This document shows, one piece after another, positions 47,381 to 55,224 of a stretch of DNA of 64,000 bases. How positions within the stretch are numbered: position 1 is the stretch's first letter; every line of letters starts with the position of its first letter. Origin of the DNA: Herbidospora solisilvae (GTDB taxonomy: Bacteria; Actinomycetota; Actinomycetes; Streptosporangiales; Streptosporangiaceae); contig NZ_WXEW01000003.1 of NCBI RefSeq assembly GCF_009901565.1, positions 435,312-499,311 on the forward strand, given 5' to 3'. Both the position numbers and the translations under genes were made by a program. The notes beneath the pieces are model-generated. The model did no database searches. It saw only the letters and a list, made by a program, of their open reading frames with translations, and was not told where the DNA came from.

Positions 47381-48553
47381 TTACCTCTCCCTGGTTTCGC
47401 GGATAATCTCGATGGCCTCGGATAAGCGGTCCGGTGTGCCGCTCGTCTCCAAGATGGCCATGCGCATGCACTTGTGATATTCGGTCTCTTGCGGACGGGC
47501 GTTAAGCAGCCGGGAACGCGCACCACGCAGAAAGCGCCAGCCGTATTCATCGGCGACGTGCGGGTCTCGCCCTTGCTCGATCTGCGTGTTGATGAACTCG
47601 CAGTACGACCACATTGCCTGTGTGGCGAGTTCGACGTTGACGATCTCGTGTTCTGCCAGGGCTCGACGTGGCGCTGTGGGGTAATAAACGACACCCGACC
47701 ATGACGCGTATCCGATCGAGATTCCCTTGAATCCGTACGACACCATTTCGGAATGTTCGAAGCCATCGGCCAGCAAAGAGCGCTCGACCAATTCAGCGTG
47801 CGCGAGTGACGATGGCGACATCTCCGAGTCCCGCTCATGCAGAATCCTCGGGATGCACATGATGCGGAGCGCAGTGTCCAGCTCATGGGCCTGCCATGAC
47901 GGAGCATGAACCCAATACGCGCTCAGGACATAAGACGCATGAGCCGATGCCGACAATGCCTCGGACAGATAACCCGATGCCCACTCCAGGTCACGGGCGT
48001 AGGTCTGCCGACGCCATATCGCCAAGTTCGCGAGGTTAGGTAGCTCCAGTTCCTCGACGAGATGGAACATGGCCACCCCGAACGGCCAGAGGTAGAGCGC
48101 GCACTTGCCGTGGACGTTGGGCACGTCAACGCGATGGCATTCCAGACCGAACGTCGCATCGGTAGGAGTAGCCGACGCCCGCTCGATCAGCGCCGCGACG
48201 CGCGAGGCCCCGATATAGGCCGGGATGAATTTGTGCGACCGAACCCCGGACAGCGGTCGCGGCGATGTCTGCGCCGGCTCGATCGCCCCGAACAGTTCTT
48301 GCGTCGTGGCCTTGTAGATCGCGCAGTACAGCTCAATGTAGAGCGGGTCCTGACAGTGGGCCTTCCCGGACTCATGGCGGTAGATCGTCTTCTCGATCGA
48401 ATCGAGCTCCGGTAACCCGCGCGTCGCACCCAAACGATGCAACTCCTGGGCCGCGCGCCGCCTGCTCCATCCGAGCTTCTGACGTGCTGCGGTTAAGACG
48501 CGGTTCGGCTCTAATCGCCTGCTCGTCTCCCGAGACAGGGGAACTTCGGACAT
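47381..48553 (-). CDS. XRE-type regulator of the element
   Basis: 390 residues. N-terminal helix-turn-helix (about 15-85: RQKLGWSRRRAAQEL ... SIEKTIYRHESGK) and a large C-terminal helical domain as in many actinomycete element regulators. Three 10-bp-phased TCGTGTCC-type repeats lie immediately upstream of its ATG. Similar repeats occur before the tra gene block, so it may control transfer. Confidence 0.8.
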   Translation of the reverse strand: MSEVPLSRETSRRLEPNRVLTAARQKLGWSRRRAAQELHRLGATRGLPELDSIEKTIYRHESGKAHCQDPLYIELYCAIYKATTQELFGAIEPAQTSPRPLSGVRSHKFIPAYIGASRVAALIERASATPTDATFGLECHRVDVPNVHGKCALYLWPFGVAMFHLVEELELPNLANLAIWRRQTYARDLEWASGYLSEALSASAHASYVLSAYWVHAPSWQAHELDTALRIMCIPRILHERDSEMSPSSLAHAELVERSLLADGFEHSEMVSYGFKGISIGYASWSGVVYYPTAPRRALAEHEIVNVELATQAMWSYCEFINTQIEQGRDPHVADEYGWRFLRGARSRLLNARPQETEYHKCMRMAILETSGTPDRLSEAIEIIRETRER

Positions 48554-48911
48554 CAGTCGTGTCCTCTCGTGTCCAGTCCTGTCATCTGCCGGTCAGGAGC
48601 CCCAACTCCGAAGCTGAAGACATGACACAGAGACACCGCCCAAACAGCCGCAGAGCTCCACCGCAAAGGAGTTCGCGGGACTTCCGGAAATCGCCTGGTG
48701 CCGGTTGCACGTCATCTGACCTGCCCATAACTGGGGATTGTCGGGGACTTGTCAAGGCTAGACGGGCCGCACTCAACCTGTCCCGTCCTGTATCGATCCT
48801 TCCACTTTCGGCATCGAAGATTTCGCGATTTCCCCCAACCCGGCGATCTCCCCGCCGAACGCCTCAACCCCCCACGCGAGACCACCGACGTGGAAGGGAG
48901 GTGAACGGACT
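48554..48911. promoter_or_regulatory. Regulatory region between XRE gene and transfer genes
   Basis: 358 bp without a credible gene. TCGTGTCC, TCGTGTCC and TCCTGTCA at 48557-48584 have a 10-bp period. A second pair, ACCTGTCC and TCCTGTAT, is at 48776-48793 with the same period. Probable operators of one dimeric regulator for two divergent transcripts. Confidence 0.55.
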
Positions 48912-49040
48912 TTGAGGATCCCGATCGGCGGCACCTACGCGGACCGGTGCCCGTGCGGCGCCCTCACGCACCAGATCGGCGGCTGCTGCCGCAAGTGCGT
49001 CCGGCGTTTCCGCTGGCTTCGTCGCATGACCCCCCACTAG
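48912..49040 (+). CDS. 42-residue Cys-rich small protein of the transfer region
   Basis: TTG start after GGGAGGTG. Short frame with Cys pattern CPC ... CC..C, typical of a small zinc-binding protein. It is followed by other small genes of the transfer block. The strong site and intact Cys pattern support it; no homologue recalled. Confidence 0.5.
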   Translation: MRIPIGGTYADRCPCGALTHQIGGCCRKCVRRFRWLRRMTPH

Positions 49041-49060
49041 CGCCAAGAGGAGTACGTCCC

Positions 49061-49270
49061 ATGTTCGTGATCGTCTCGATCGCCGTGTTCGGGATGGCCC
49101 TGGCCATGGCCGGCTTCGTCCAAGCGGTGATCGTCATGAAGCGAGAGGACAGAGCCGCGAGCCGGTCACGCACCCACCGCACCGCCACGGCGTCGATCTC
49201 CAGGCGCGCGATGGGACTGCACGTGATCGACGACATCGACCAGCGCCCCGTGACCTACGGAAGGAGGTGA
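49061..49270 (+). CDS. Small membrane protein of the transfer region (Spd-like)
   Basis: 69 residues. One N-terminal membrane helix (MFVIVSIAVFGMALAMAGF) followed by a basic tail. Small proteins like this near TraB in Streptomyces elements are Spd (spreading) proteins; assignment by position. GAGGAG site upstream. Confidence 0.65.
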   Translation: MFVIVSIAVFGMALAMAGFVQAVIVMKREDRAASRSRTHRTATASISRRAMGLHVIDDIDQRPVTYGRR

Positions 49271-49277
49271 CTACACC

Positions 49278-49469
49278 TTGATGATCTCGATCTCCCTCGT
49301 GCTCCTGCTGGGCCTGGCGGTGTTCATCGCGCTCCGCTTCACCTACCTGCGGTTCACCCACGCGCTCCTGTGCATCCTGTTCGGCTTCTACCTCTCGGAG
49401 ACCGCCGCCGCCCCGGAGGTGCGCCGGTTCATCTCGATCGTCCTGGCGACCGTGTTCGGCATCTCCTGA
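49278..49469 (+). CDS. Small two-helix membrane protein (Spd-like)
   Basis: 63 residues with two hydrophobic stretches. TTG or the following ATG starts after AAGGAGGTG, which overlaps the previous stop. Likely a spread protein for intramycelial transfer. Confidence 0.62.
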   Translation: MMISISLVLLLGLAVFIALRFTYLRFTHALLCILFGFYLSETAAAPEVRRFISIVLATVFGIS

Positions 49470-49531
49470 CACCCACCCACGCTCACAGCCTGGCCAGGCT
49501 TCACCCGTCACCACCACAGAAGGAATCGATC

Positions 49532-49639
49532 ATGCGAGACACGTACACCGCTCAGACCCGTTACCCGGACTGGTGCCACCCGTCCACGACCCATGGAGGT
49601 GATCCTCACGACCCCCACGCCGAACCGCTCACTCGTTGA
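49532..49639 (+). CDS. 35-residue small protein, DUF6907-like fragment
   Basis: Short frame with RYPDWCHPSTTHGG, resembling the conserved PDWC-x-H motif of DUF6907 proteins; possibly truncated. AAGGAA site before ATG. It overlaps the next gene's start by 47 bp. Low certainty. Confidence 0.4.
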   Translation: MRDTYTAQTRYPDWCHPSTTHGGDPHDPHAEPLTR

Positions 49640-49991
49640 CCTTCAGGAGGCCCGCGCCCGACACCGCCAGGCCCTCGACCTGATCGCCAGCCGCCCTCGA
49701 CTGCGCGGCATGCTCCAGCTCACCGAAGACGGCCGCACCGTCATGAGCGTCCTGAACCTCATCCCCGTTCTCTGCGCCGAGATCGAACGCCTCTCCCGCC
49801 GCATCGACGCCCTACGGCTGGACCACGCGAACCTCACGGCCGCCGCCCACGCCACCCTCTCCGCCCACCGCGAGGGAGAGCCGGACCCGCTCTACTACCT
49901 GCGCGATGAGCTCTCCGCGGAAGGCCCTCCTCCCGCCGCACCTGCGGCCACTGGCCGCTACCGCTACCCGTACCCGGGTGGGCCTCGATGA
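49593..49991 (+). CDS. Hypothetical protein upstream of TraSA-like gene
   Basis: 132 residues, helical in the middle (IERLSRRIDALRLDHANL), Pro-rich at the end; no family recognised. The stop overlaps the TraSA-like start (ATGA), so it is translationally coupled and probably accessory to transfer. Confidence 0.65.
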   Translation: MEVILTTPTPNRSLVDLQEARARHRQALDLIASRPRLRGMLQLTEDGRTVMSVLNLIPVLCAEIERLSRRIDALRLDHANLTAAAHATLSAHREGEPDPLYYLRDELSAEGPPPAAPAATGRYRYPYPGGPR

Positions 49992-51790
49992 CCGCCCACC
50001 GACGCCTCACCCGCCACCAGATGCGCCGGCACGCCCGACGCATGCGCCGCGCCGGCGTCGAGCCGGTCATGCTGATGACCGAACACGCCTCGTTCGGATC
50101 GGCCGCGATCGTGGTCATCTGCTCGTGGCTGTGGCGCTACCGCTCCGAACTCGCGCCCATCGCCGTCGCAGTCCTGGCGGAAGCCATCGCCGTACTGCTC
50201 CACATCAACAACCCCGAGTCGTGGAAGACCGTCCTGGCCATCACGGGCATGACGGCCTGGCTGGTCGCCCTCTTCGGTTACCTCGTGGGCCTCAGACGCG
50301 GTGCCGAACGGGCCTACGCCGTCGTCTGGGTCCTGTGCACCGGCGGTTGGATCAGCGCGGCAACAGCGCTCGGACCCGGCTCCGCACCGCTTCCGCTCCT
50401 GCTGATCGTCGGCGGGACGCTGATCGCTCTACCGTGGTGGGCGCATCGCCGAAGACGCGCCCGTGTACGAGTAGAGCGCACCCTGGCCGCCTGGCCGGAG
50501 ATCGCCCAATCGATCGGACTGGCCGGCTCACGCATCCAATCGGCCGTCATCGACTTGTGGGGATACCGTGCCCGCGTCGCTCTGGCCCGAGGCCAGACCG
50601 TAGAGGACGCCATGGCCAAACTCCCCGCGCTGGAATCGGCCCTGGGCACCCGACGCGGCGCGGCGCGAATCCAGCCGATCCCCGAACGCGCCAACCGGCT
50701 GGAACTACGGGTGATCGAGACCGACCCACACGCCGACGCCATCGTATGGCCAGGACCGGCGATCACCTCGATCACCGAACCGATCGAACTGGGCGTCTTC
50801 GAAGACGGCACCCCGGTAACCGTCTCTCTGAACCGCCGTCACGGCCTGGTCGGCGGTGTGGCGGGTGCCGGCAAGAGCGGCGGGGTGAACGTCATCATGG
50901 GCAACCTGACAGCCTGCCCGGACGTGATCGTGTGGGGCGTCGACCTCAAACGCGGCATGGAGCTACTGCCGTGGGCGTCCTGCCTCGACCGCATCGCCAC
51001 CACACCCCGCGAAGCAGACGAGCTGCTCAACGATGCGGTTGCCATCCTCGACGGCCGCGCCGAAATGCTCGCCATGAACGGTGTACGGGTCTGGGAGCCC
51101 ACCCCCGAGGCCCCCGCGCTCGTCATCGTGGTCGACGAGTACGCCGAACTCGCCGACGACGCACCCGAGGCGATCGTGAGCGCCGACTCGATCGCCCGTC
51201 GCGGACGCGCCGTTGCCGTGACCCTGGTCGCGGCAACGCAACGGCCATCCCAGAAGGCCATGGGCAACAGTGCCGTTCGCTCACAGATGGACGTACGCGT
51301 CTCGTTCAGAGTCAGGGAACGCCGTGACGCAGACCTGATCCTGGGCCAGGGCATGCACAAAGCCGGCTGGCACGCCGACCGCCTCGACGCACCCGGCAAG
51401 TTCCTCATCAGCGCACCCGAACACGACACCCCACGCCGCGCCCGGACCTACCTTCTCGACGACGCCACGGTGCAAGCCACGGCCGAACGGCACGCCGAGA
51501 GACGGCCGTCCCTCGATCCGGTCTCCCTGGTCGCCCTCGAACGAGGGCCTCAATCCACCGCAGAACCTCAGGGCAGGCACGGCCGCAACGGCAACCACGA
51601 AGGCGCGGAAGAAACTCTGTGGGCCGCGCTGCGCGAGGCACCCGAACAAGGCGCGACTCTGGGCGAACTGATCGACGCAACCGGCATGAGCCGCCCATGG
51701 CTCTACAAGCGACTCCGCGAGCACGCCGACGCCGGCCGCGTGATCCAAGTCGCCCGAGGCCGATGGCGTGCCGATCCCTCCGCCGACTAA
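49988..51790 (+). CDS. FtsK/SpoIIIE-type conjugative DNA translocase (TraSA/TraB-like)
   Basis: 600 residues. N-terminal membrane segments (about 35-50, 58-75, 80-96, 110-150), FtsK motor with Walker A GVAGAGKS near 290 and Walker B LVIVVDEYAEL near 380, and a C-terminal winged helix (GATLGELIDATGMSRPWLYKRL) expected to read short repeats in the clt locus. This class moves double-stranded DNA between mycelia. Main transfer protein of the element. Confidence 0.92.
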   Translation: MTAHRRLTRHQMRRHARRMRRAGVEPVMLMTEHASFGSAAIVVICSWLWRYRSELAPIAVAVLAEAIAVLLHINNPESWKTVLAITGMTAWLVALFGYLVGLRRGAERAYAVVWVLCTGGWISAATALGPGSAPLPLLLIVGGTLIALPWWAHRRRRARVRVERTLAAWPEIAQSIGLAGSRIQSAVIDLWGYRARVALARGQTVEDAMAKLPALESALGTRRGAARIQPIPERANRLELRVIETDPHADAIVWPGPAITSITEPIELGVFEDGTPVTVSLNRRHGLVGGVAGAGKSGGVNVIMGNLTACPDVIVWGVDLKRGMELLPWASCLDRIATTPREADELLNDAVAILDGRAEMLAMNGVRVWEPTPEAPALVIVVDEYAELADDAPEAIVSADSIARRGRAVAVTLVAATQRPSQKAMGNSAVRSQMDVRVSFRVRERRDADLILGQGMHKAGWHADRLDAPGKFLISAPEHDTPRRARTYLLDDATVQATAERHAERRPSLDPVSLVALERGPQSTAEPQGRHGRNGNHEGAEETLWAALREAPEQGATLGELIDATGMSRPWLYKRLREHADAGRVIQVARGRWRADPSAD

Positions 51791-51922
51791 CTCCACGTAA
51801 TCGTCTCAGGGGTTTGTCTACGTCTCCGTCTCGCGCGCGTCTGCACATAAGCGCGGAGACGGAGACAAAGACAAACACGAAGACAAGCACAGTGAGTGAC
51901 GAACGGCCGAAGGGAGGTGCGC

Positions 51923-52099
51923 ATGAAGGCATACACCGTCGAGCAGATCGCCGAGATCCTCAGCATCGGCCGAGACAAGGTCTACTACCTGCTTCGTACG
52001 GGACAACTCAAGAGCATCAAGATCGGCAAGTTACGCCGGATCACCGATCAGCACCTTGCCGACTTCGTTTCTTCGCTGGAGACCATCGACGAGGCGTAG
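51923..52099 (+). CDS. xis: Excisionase (Xis), MerR-type HTH
   Basis: 58 residues with HTH_17 fold (YTVEQIAEILSIGRDKVYYLL ... GKLRRIT). Start ATG with AAGGGAGGTG. It directs the integrase towards excision. Position just upstream of int is as in pSAM2. Confidence 0.88.
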   Translation: MKAYTVEQIAEILSIGRDKVYYLLRTGQLKSIKIGKLRRITDQHLADFVSSLETIDEA

Positions 52100-52165
52100 A
52101 ACGCCGTGATACAACGTTCTACAGCGCCTCTTGATAACTCCATAGCACCCGAAAGGAAGCCGTCT

Positions 52166-52318
52166 ATGACGAGCGACCGAACGACCCTGCCACCCGTCCG
52201 GGTGGATGCGGAGCTGAAAGCCCGGCTCCGCAGGTACGCCGAGTCGCAGGAGCGGGATGTGTCGTGGGTGATCAGGAAGGCGATCGAGGAGTACCTCAAC
52301 CGTCACGAGGAGGAATGA
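52166..52318 (+). CDS. Ribbon-helix-helix (CopG-like) protein
   Basis: 50 residues: PPVRVDAELKARLRRYAES...VSWVIRKAIEEYL is an RHH DNA-binding fold. AAAGGA site upstream of ATG. It sits 4 bp before int and may autoregulate int/xis. Confidence 0.78.
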   Translation: MTSDRTTLPPVRVDAELKARLRRYAESQERDVSWVIRKAIEEYLNRHEEE

Positions 52319-52322
52319 CCCC

Positions 52323-53510
52323 TTGGCCAAGATCCTGATCGGCAAGTACGAAGCGACCATCTATCCCGAGGGGGATGGCTTCACCGGAGCCGTCTCCCTC
52401 GGGTTCGCCCCCGATGGCAAGCGCCGGCGACTCAAGCGCAAGGGCAAGACCAAGACCCAGGTCAAGGACAAGCTCATCAAGGCCGTCAAAGACCTTGAGT
52501 CGGGCGTGACCGCGTCAGCGACCTACACCATGCGAGACACTGTGGACGACTGGCTGAGGAAGGGCCTCAAGGGCCGGTCAGAGGGCACGATCACAAAGCT
52601 ACGCATCCTCGCCGAGACGCACGTGATCCCGAAGCTGGGCAAGACGAAGCTTCAGGACCTCCGCGCCGATCACGTGGACGAGTGGTTAGACGGGCTCTCT
52701 GGCGACCTGGCCACCCGGACACTCCGGGATGTCCACAGCATCCTGAAGCGGGCTATCCGGCAAGCTCAGGCCCGCGACAAGGTCGTCAGGAACGTCGCCG
52801 AGCTGGTCACCACGCCCACGGGCAAGGAAGGGCGACCGAGCAAGGCCCTGACGCAAGACCAGGCGGAGAACGTCCTCAAGGCCGCAAGGTCATCCGGGAT
52901 CAGCGCCTACGTGGTGATCAGCCTCACCACAGGCGTACGGACCGAAGAGGCCCGCGCGCTGTGCTGGGATCACGTCGTCGCCTGGATACCGGCTCAGAAG
53001 AAGTGGCAGCCGGTCACCGAAGCAGGGTTCAACCACAAGAGGTTCGCCATCTACGTGTGGCGTGCCGACCGAGTAGGAGGTGACACCAAGACCCGCAGGT
53101 CGCGGCGGACGCTGGAACTCCCCACGATGGCCGCACAAAGCCTCAAGCAACACCACACCCGCCAAGGCGCCCAAAGGCTCGCAGCGGGGGAGGAGTGGCA
53201 AGATCACAACCTGGTGTTCTGCACCAGCGTAGGAACGGGACTGGACGCCGCGAACGTGCGGCGCGCATTCCGCAAGATCACCCAAGACGCCGGGATCGGG
53301 ACCGACTGGACTCCCCGGGAGCTGCGTCACTCGTTCGTCTCGATCATGAGCGACCAAGGCGTACCCATCGAGACCATCGCCGATCTCGTCGGGCACGCCG
53401 GCACCAGCGTCACGGAAGAGGTCTACCGGCACCAGCTCAGACCGGTGATCACGAAGGGCGCACAGGCAATGAACATCGTCTTCGGTAGAAGCCGCGCAGA
53501 GTCCGAGTGA
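52323..53510 (+). CDS. int: Tyrosine integrase of the element
   Basis: 395 residues from a TTG with GAGGAGGAA upstream. SAM-like N-terminal domain, catalytic domain with Arg206 (GVRTEEAR), Arg335 (PRELRHSF), His358 (LVGHAGT) and Tyr368. The HxxR His is replaced by Arg, a pattern I recall from pSAM2-type integrases. It acts at the 57-bp core inside tRNA-Pro(CGG). It ends 78 bp before the att core. Confidence 0.93.
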   Translation: MAKILIGKYEATIYPEGDGFTGAVSLGFAPDGKRRRLKRKGKTKTQVKDKLIKAVKDLESGVTASATYTMRDTVDDWLRKGLKGRSEGTITKLRILAETHVIPKLGKTKLQDLRADHVDEWLDGLSGDLATRTLRDVHSILKRAIRQAQARDKVVRNVAELVTTPTGKEGRPSKALTQDQAENVLKAARSSGISAYVVISLTTGVRTEEARALCWDHVVAWIPAQKKWQPVTEAGFNHKRFAIYVWRADRVGGDTKTRRSRRTLELPTMAAQSLKQHHTRQGAQRLAAGEEWQDHNLVFCTSVGTGLDAANVRRAFRKITQDAGIGTDWTPRELRHSFVSIMSDQGVPIETIADLVGHAGTSVTEEVYRHQLRPVITKGAQAMNIVFGRSRAESE

Positions 53511-53511
53511 G

Positions 53512-53532
53512 TTGGCTCCCCGATTGGCTCCC
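53512..53532. repeat. Right TTGGCTCCC repeats (candidate integrase arm sites)
   Basis: TTGGCTCCC at 53512-53520 and 53524-53532, 12-bp period, immediately after int and 56 bp from the right core. Same octamer as at 42240 and 42253. In the circular form the two sets would flank the core. Confidence 0.5.
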
Positions 53533-53549
53533 TGAGACCCTCAGCAACA

Positions 53550-53585
53550 GAAAAAGGCCCGACCCACTGAGTGGATCAGACCTTT
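53550..53585 (-). terminator. tRNA-Pro terminator hairpin
   Basis: Imperfect hairpin AAAGG...CCAC/GTGG...CCTTT with a run of T on the minus strand, 18 bp after the tRNA 3' end. The left copy carries a compensated base pair. Confidence 0.65.
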
Positions 53586-53587
53586 CA

Positions 53588-53644
53588 CCTGGTACTACAC
53601 CGTCGGGGTGGCGGGATTTGAACCCACGACCTCTTCGTCCCGAA
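53588..53644. repeat. attR: 57-bp direct repeat inside tRNA-Pro
   Basis: Identical to 42076-42132. The repeat ends inside the anticodon loop, a usual crossover region for tyrosine integrases. Confidence 0.92.
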
Positions 53645-53676
53645 CGAAGCGCGCTGCCAAGCTGCGCTACACCCCG
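53603..53676 (-). tRNA. tRNA-Pro (anticodon CGG)
   Basis: 74-nt cloverleaf on the minus strand: acceptor CGGGGTG/CACCCCG, anticodon stem CTTCG/CGAAG with loop TTCGGGA (anticodon CGG), T-arm GTGGGTTCAAATCCCGC. Integration site of the element; the gene is intact at this end. No CCA is encoded. Confidence 0.95.
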
Positions 53677-53722
53677 GTGCTTTCTGCCTCGTTGAGTCTA
53701 GCGGACTTTCGCCGCGCTTGCG

Positions 53723-54625
53723 TCATCGCGCCACGCGCGGCACCAGAGTCAGCAACGTCGCCTCCGGAGGGCACGCGAACCGGGCGGGCGCGAAAGGAGA
53801 CGTCCCGAGCCCAGCCGACACGTGGAGCCACGCCGACTCGTGACGGGACAAACCCTTCACCCGGGCCCGATCGATCCCGCAGTTGGTCACCAGGGCCCCG
53901 TAGAAGGGGATGCAGACCTGCCCCCCGTGCGTGTGCCCGGCGAGCAGCAGCTGATAGCCGTCGGCCGCGAACCGCGTCATGTTCCGGGGCTCGGGAGAGT
54001 GCATGACCCCGAGGCGCAGATCGGCGTCAGAGGGAGCAGGGCCCGCGATCCGGTCATAACGATCAAGGTCGATGTGGGAGTCGTTGATCCCGCCGACCGC
54101 CACGTCGAGGTCGCCGACCTTCAGCCGGGCCGTCGTGTTGTTCATGTCGAGCCAGCCGGCCGACGTCATGGCCGTGCCGAGTTCCAGCCACGGCAGGTCG
54201 GGGATGTTCCGCTTCTTGCTGTCGGTCTTGGACGTCCGCCACAGGTAGCGGGCCGGGTTCTTGAAATGCGGCGAGTACATGTCGTTGGAGCCGTACACGA
54301 ACAGGCCCGGGAGGTCGAGGAAGGGCTCGACGGCCCGCATGTACGCGGGGATCGCGTCCGGGTGGGAGATCGTGTCGCCTGTGTTGACCACCAGGTCGGG
54401 CTCCAGGCGCGACAGGGACCGCACCCAGTTGATCAGGCGCGTGCGGCCCGGGGTGAGGTGCAGGTCGGAGATCTGCAGGATCTTCACGGGGCGGCGGCCG
54501 GGGTCGAGAACCGGCACTTCGAAGCGCCGGAGTCTGAACCAGTTGCGTTCGACGATCGACGCGTAGCCCAGCCCGGCGAGCCCGAGACCGACCACTCCCA
54601 GAGGTACCGCTACGACTTTCCGCAC
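53723..54625 (-). CDS. Metallophosphoesterase (Rv3683-like)
   Basis: 300 residues; N-terminal membrane anchor, then calcineurin-like phosphoesterase motifs DLHL, GDTISH, GSND, GHTHGG. Starts at GTG. In mycobacteria the orthologue lies next to ponA2, as here after YqeY. Substrate unknown, perhaps lipid or nucleotide. Confidence 0.9.
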   Translation of the reverse strand: MRKVVAVPLGVVGLGLAGLGYASIVERNWFRLRRFEVPVLDPGRRPVKILQISDLHLTPGRTRLINWVRSLSRLEPDLVVNTGDTISHPDAIPAYMRAVEPFLDLPGLFVYGSNDMYSPHFKNPARYLWRTSKTDSKKRNIPDLPWLELGTAMTSAGWLDMNNTTARLKVGDLDVAVGGINDSHIDLDRYDRIAGPAPSDADLRLGVMHSPEPRNMTRFAADGYQLLLAGHTHGGQVCIPFYGALVTNCGIDRARVKGLSRHESAWLHVSAGLGTSPFAPARFACPPEATLLTLVPRVAR

Positions 54626-54706
54626 ATCCCAATCATGCCCGAACGCCGGGTGGGCCCGGGATAACCCGGAGAGATCCCCGGCTGGGACACGGCAAGATAG
54701 TGGGCC

Positions 54707-55162
54707 ATGAGCGCTCTGAAAGACAGGCTGAAGGCCGACCTCACGACTTCGATGAAGGCTCGTGACGACATCCGGTTGCGGACCATCCGCATGGCGCTGG
54801 CCGCCATCAACGTCGAGGAGGTCGCGGGCAAGGCCGTCCGTGAGCTGAGCGACGACGAGATCGTCAAGGTTCTCACCCGGGAGGCCAAGAAGCGCCGCGA
54901 GGCGGCCGAGGCGTTCGCCGGAGCCGGGCGTGAGGAGCAGGCGAAGGCCGAGCTGGAGGAGCAGGCCGTGCTGGAGGAGTACCTTCCGGCCCAGCTCTCC
55001 GACGCCGAGTTGGCCGCGCTCGTCGACGAGGCGATCGCCGAGACCGGGGCGGCCGGGCCGCAGGCCATGGGCCAGGTCATGAAGGTCGTCAACCCGAAGG
55101 TCGCGGGGCGGGCCGAGGGCGGCCGGGTCGCGGCGGCGGTGAAGGCGCGGCTGGCGGGCTGA
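54707..55162 (+). CDS. GatB/YqeY domain protein
   Basis: 151-residue YqeY-family protein (EEVAGKAVRELSDDEIVKVL, LPAQLSDAEL). Thought to relate to the C-terminal tail domain of GatB; role not established. It starts 81 bp from the divergent metallophosphoesterase. Confidence 0.9.
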   Translation: MSALKDRLKADLTTSMKARDDIRLRTIRMALAAINVEEVAGKAVRELSDDEIVKVLTREAKKRREAAEAFAGAGREEQAKAELEEQAVLEEYLPAQLSDAELAALVDEAIAETGAAGPQAMGQVMKVVNPKVAGRAEGGRVAAAVKARLAG

Positions 55163-55177
55163 TCTTCCCGTACCCGA

Positions 55178-55219
55178 CGGCTGAGGGCCCTCCCCCGATC
55201 GGGGAAGGGCCCTCAGCCG
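55178..55219. terminator. 42-nt near-perfect palindromic bidirectional terminator
   Basis: Arms of 14 bp (CGGCTGAGGGCCCT/AGGGCCCTCAGCCG) around an inner CCCCGATCGGGG palindrome, with only one mismatched pair. It lies between the convergent yqeY-like and ponA2-like genes. Confidence 0.88.
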
Positions 55220-55224
55220 TTTGG

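Larger units (their letters stand above)
42076..53644. mobile_element. Integrated pSAM2/AICE-like element in tRNA-Pro(CGG)
   Basis: An 11.5-kb element between perfect 57-bp repeats. The right end has the order TraSA-like ATPase, xis, RHH protein, int, att, tRNA. The left part is cargo and regulators with visibly lower GC. Transfer genes (FtsK-like ATPase, Spd-like small proteins) are present. No RepSA-type or prim-pol initiator was found. It is therefore probably an integrative element able to transfer as double-stranded DNA but not obviously replicating by itself. Confidence 0.9.
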
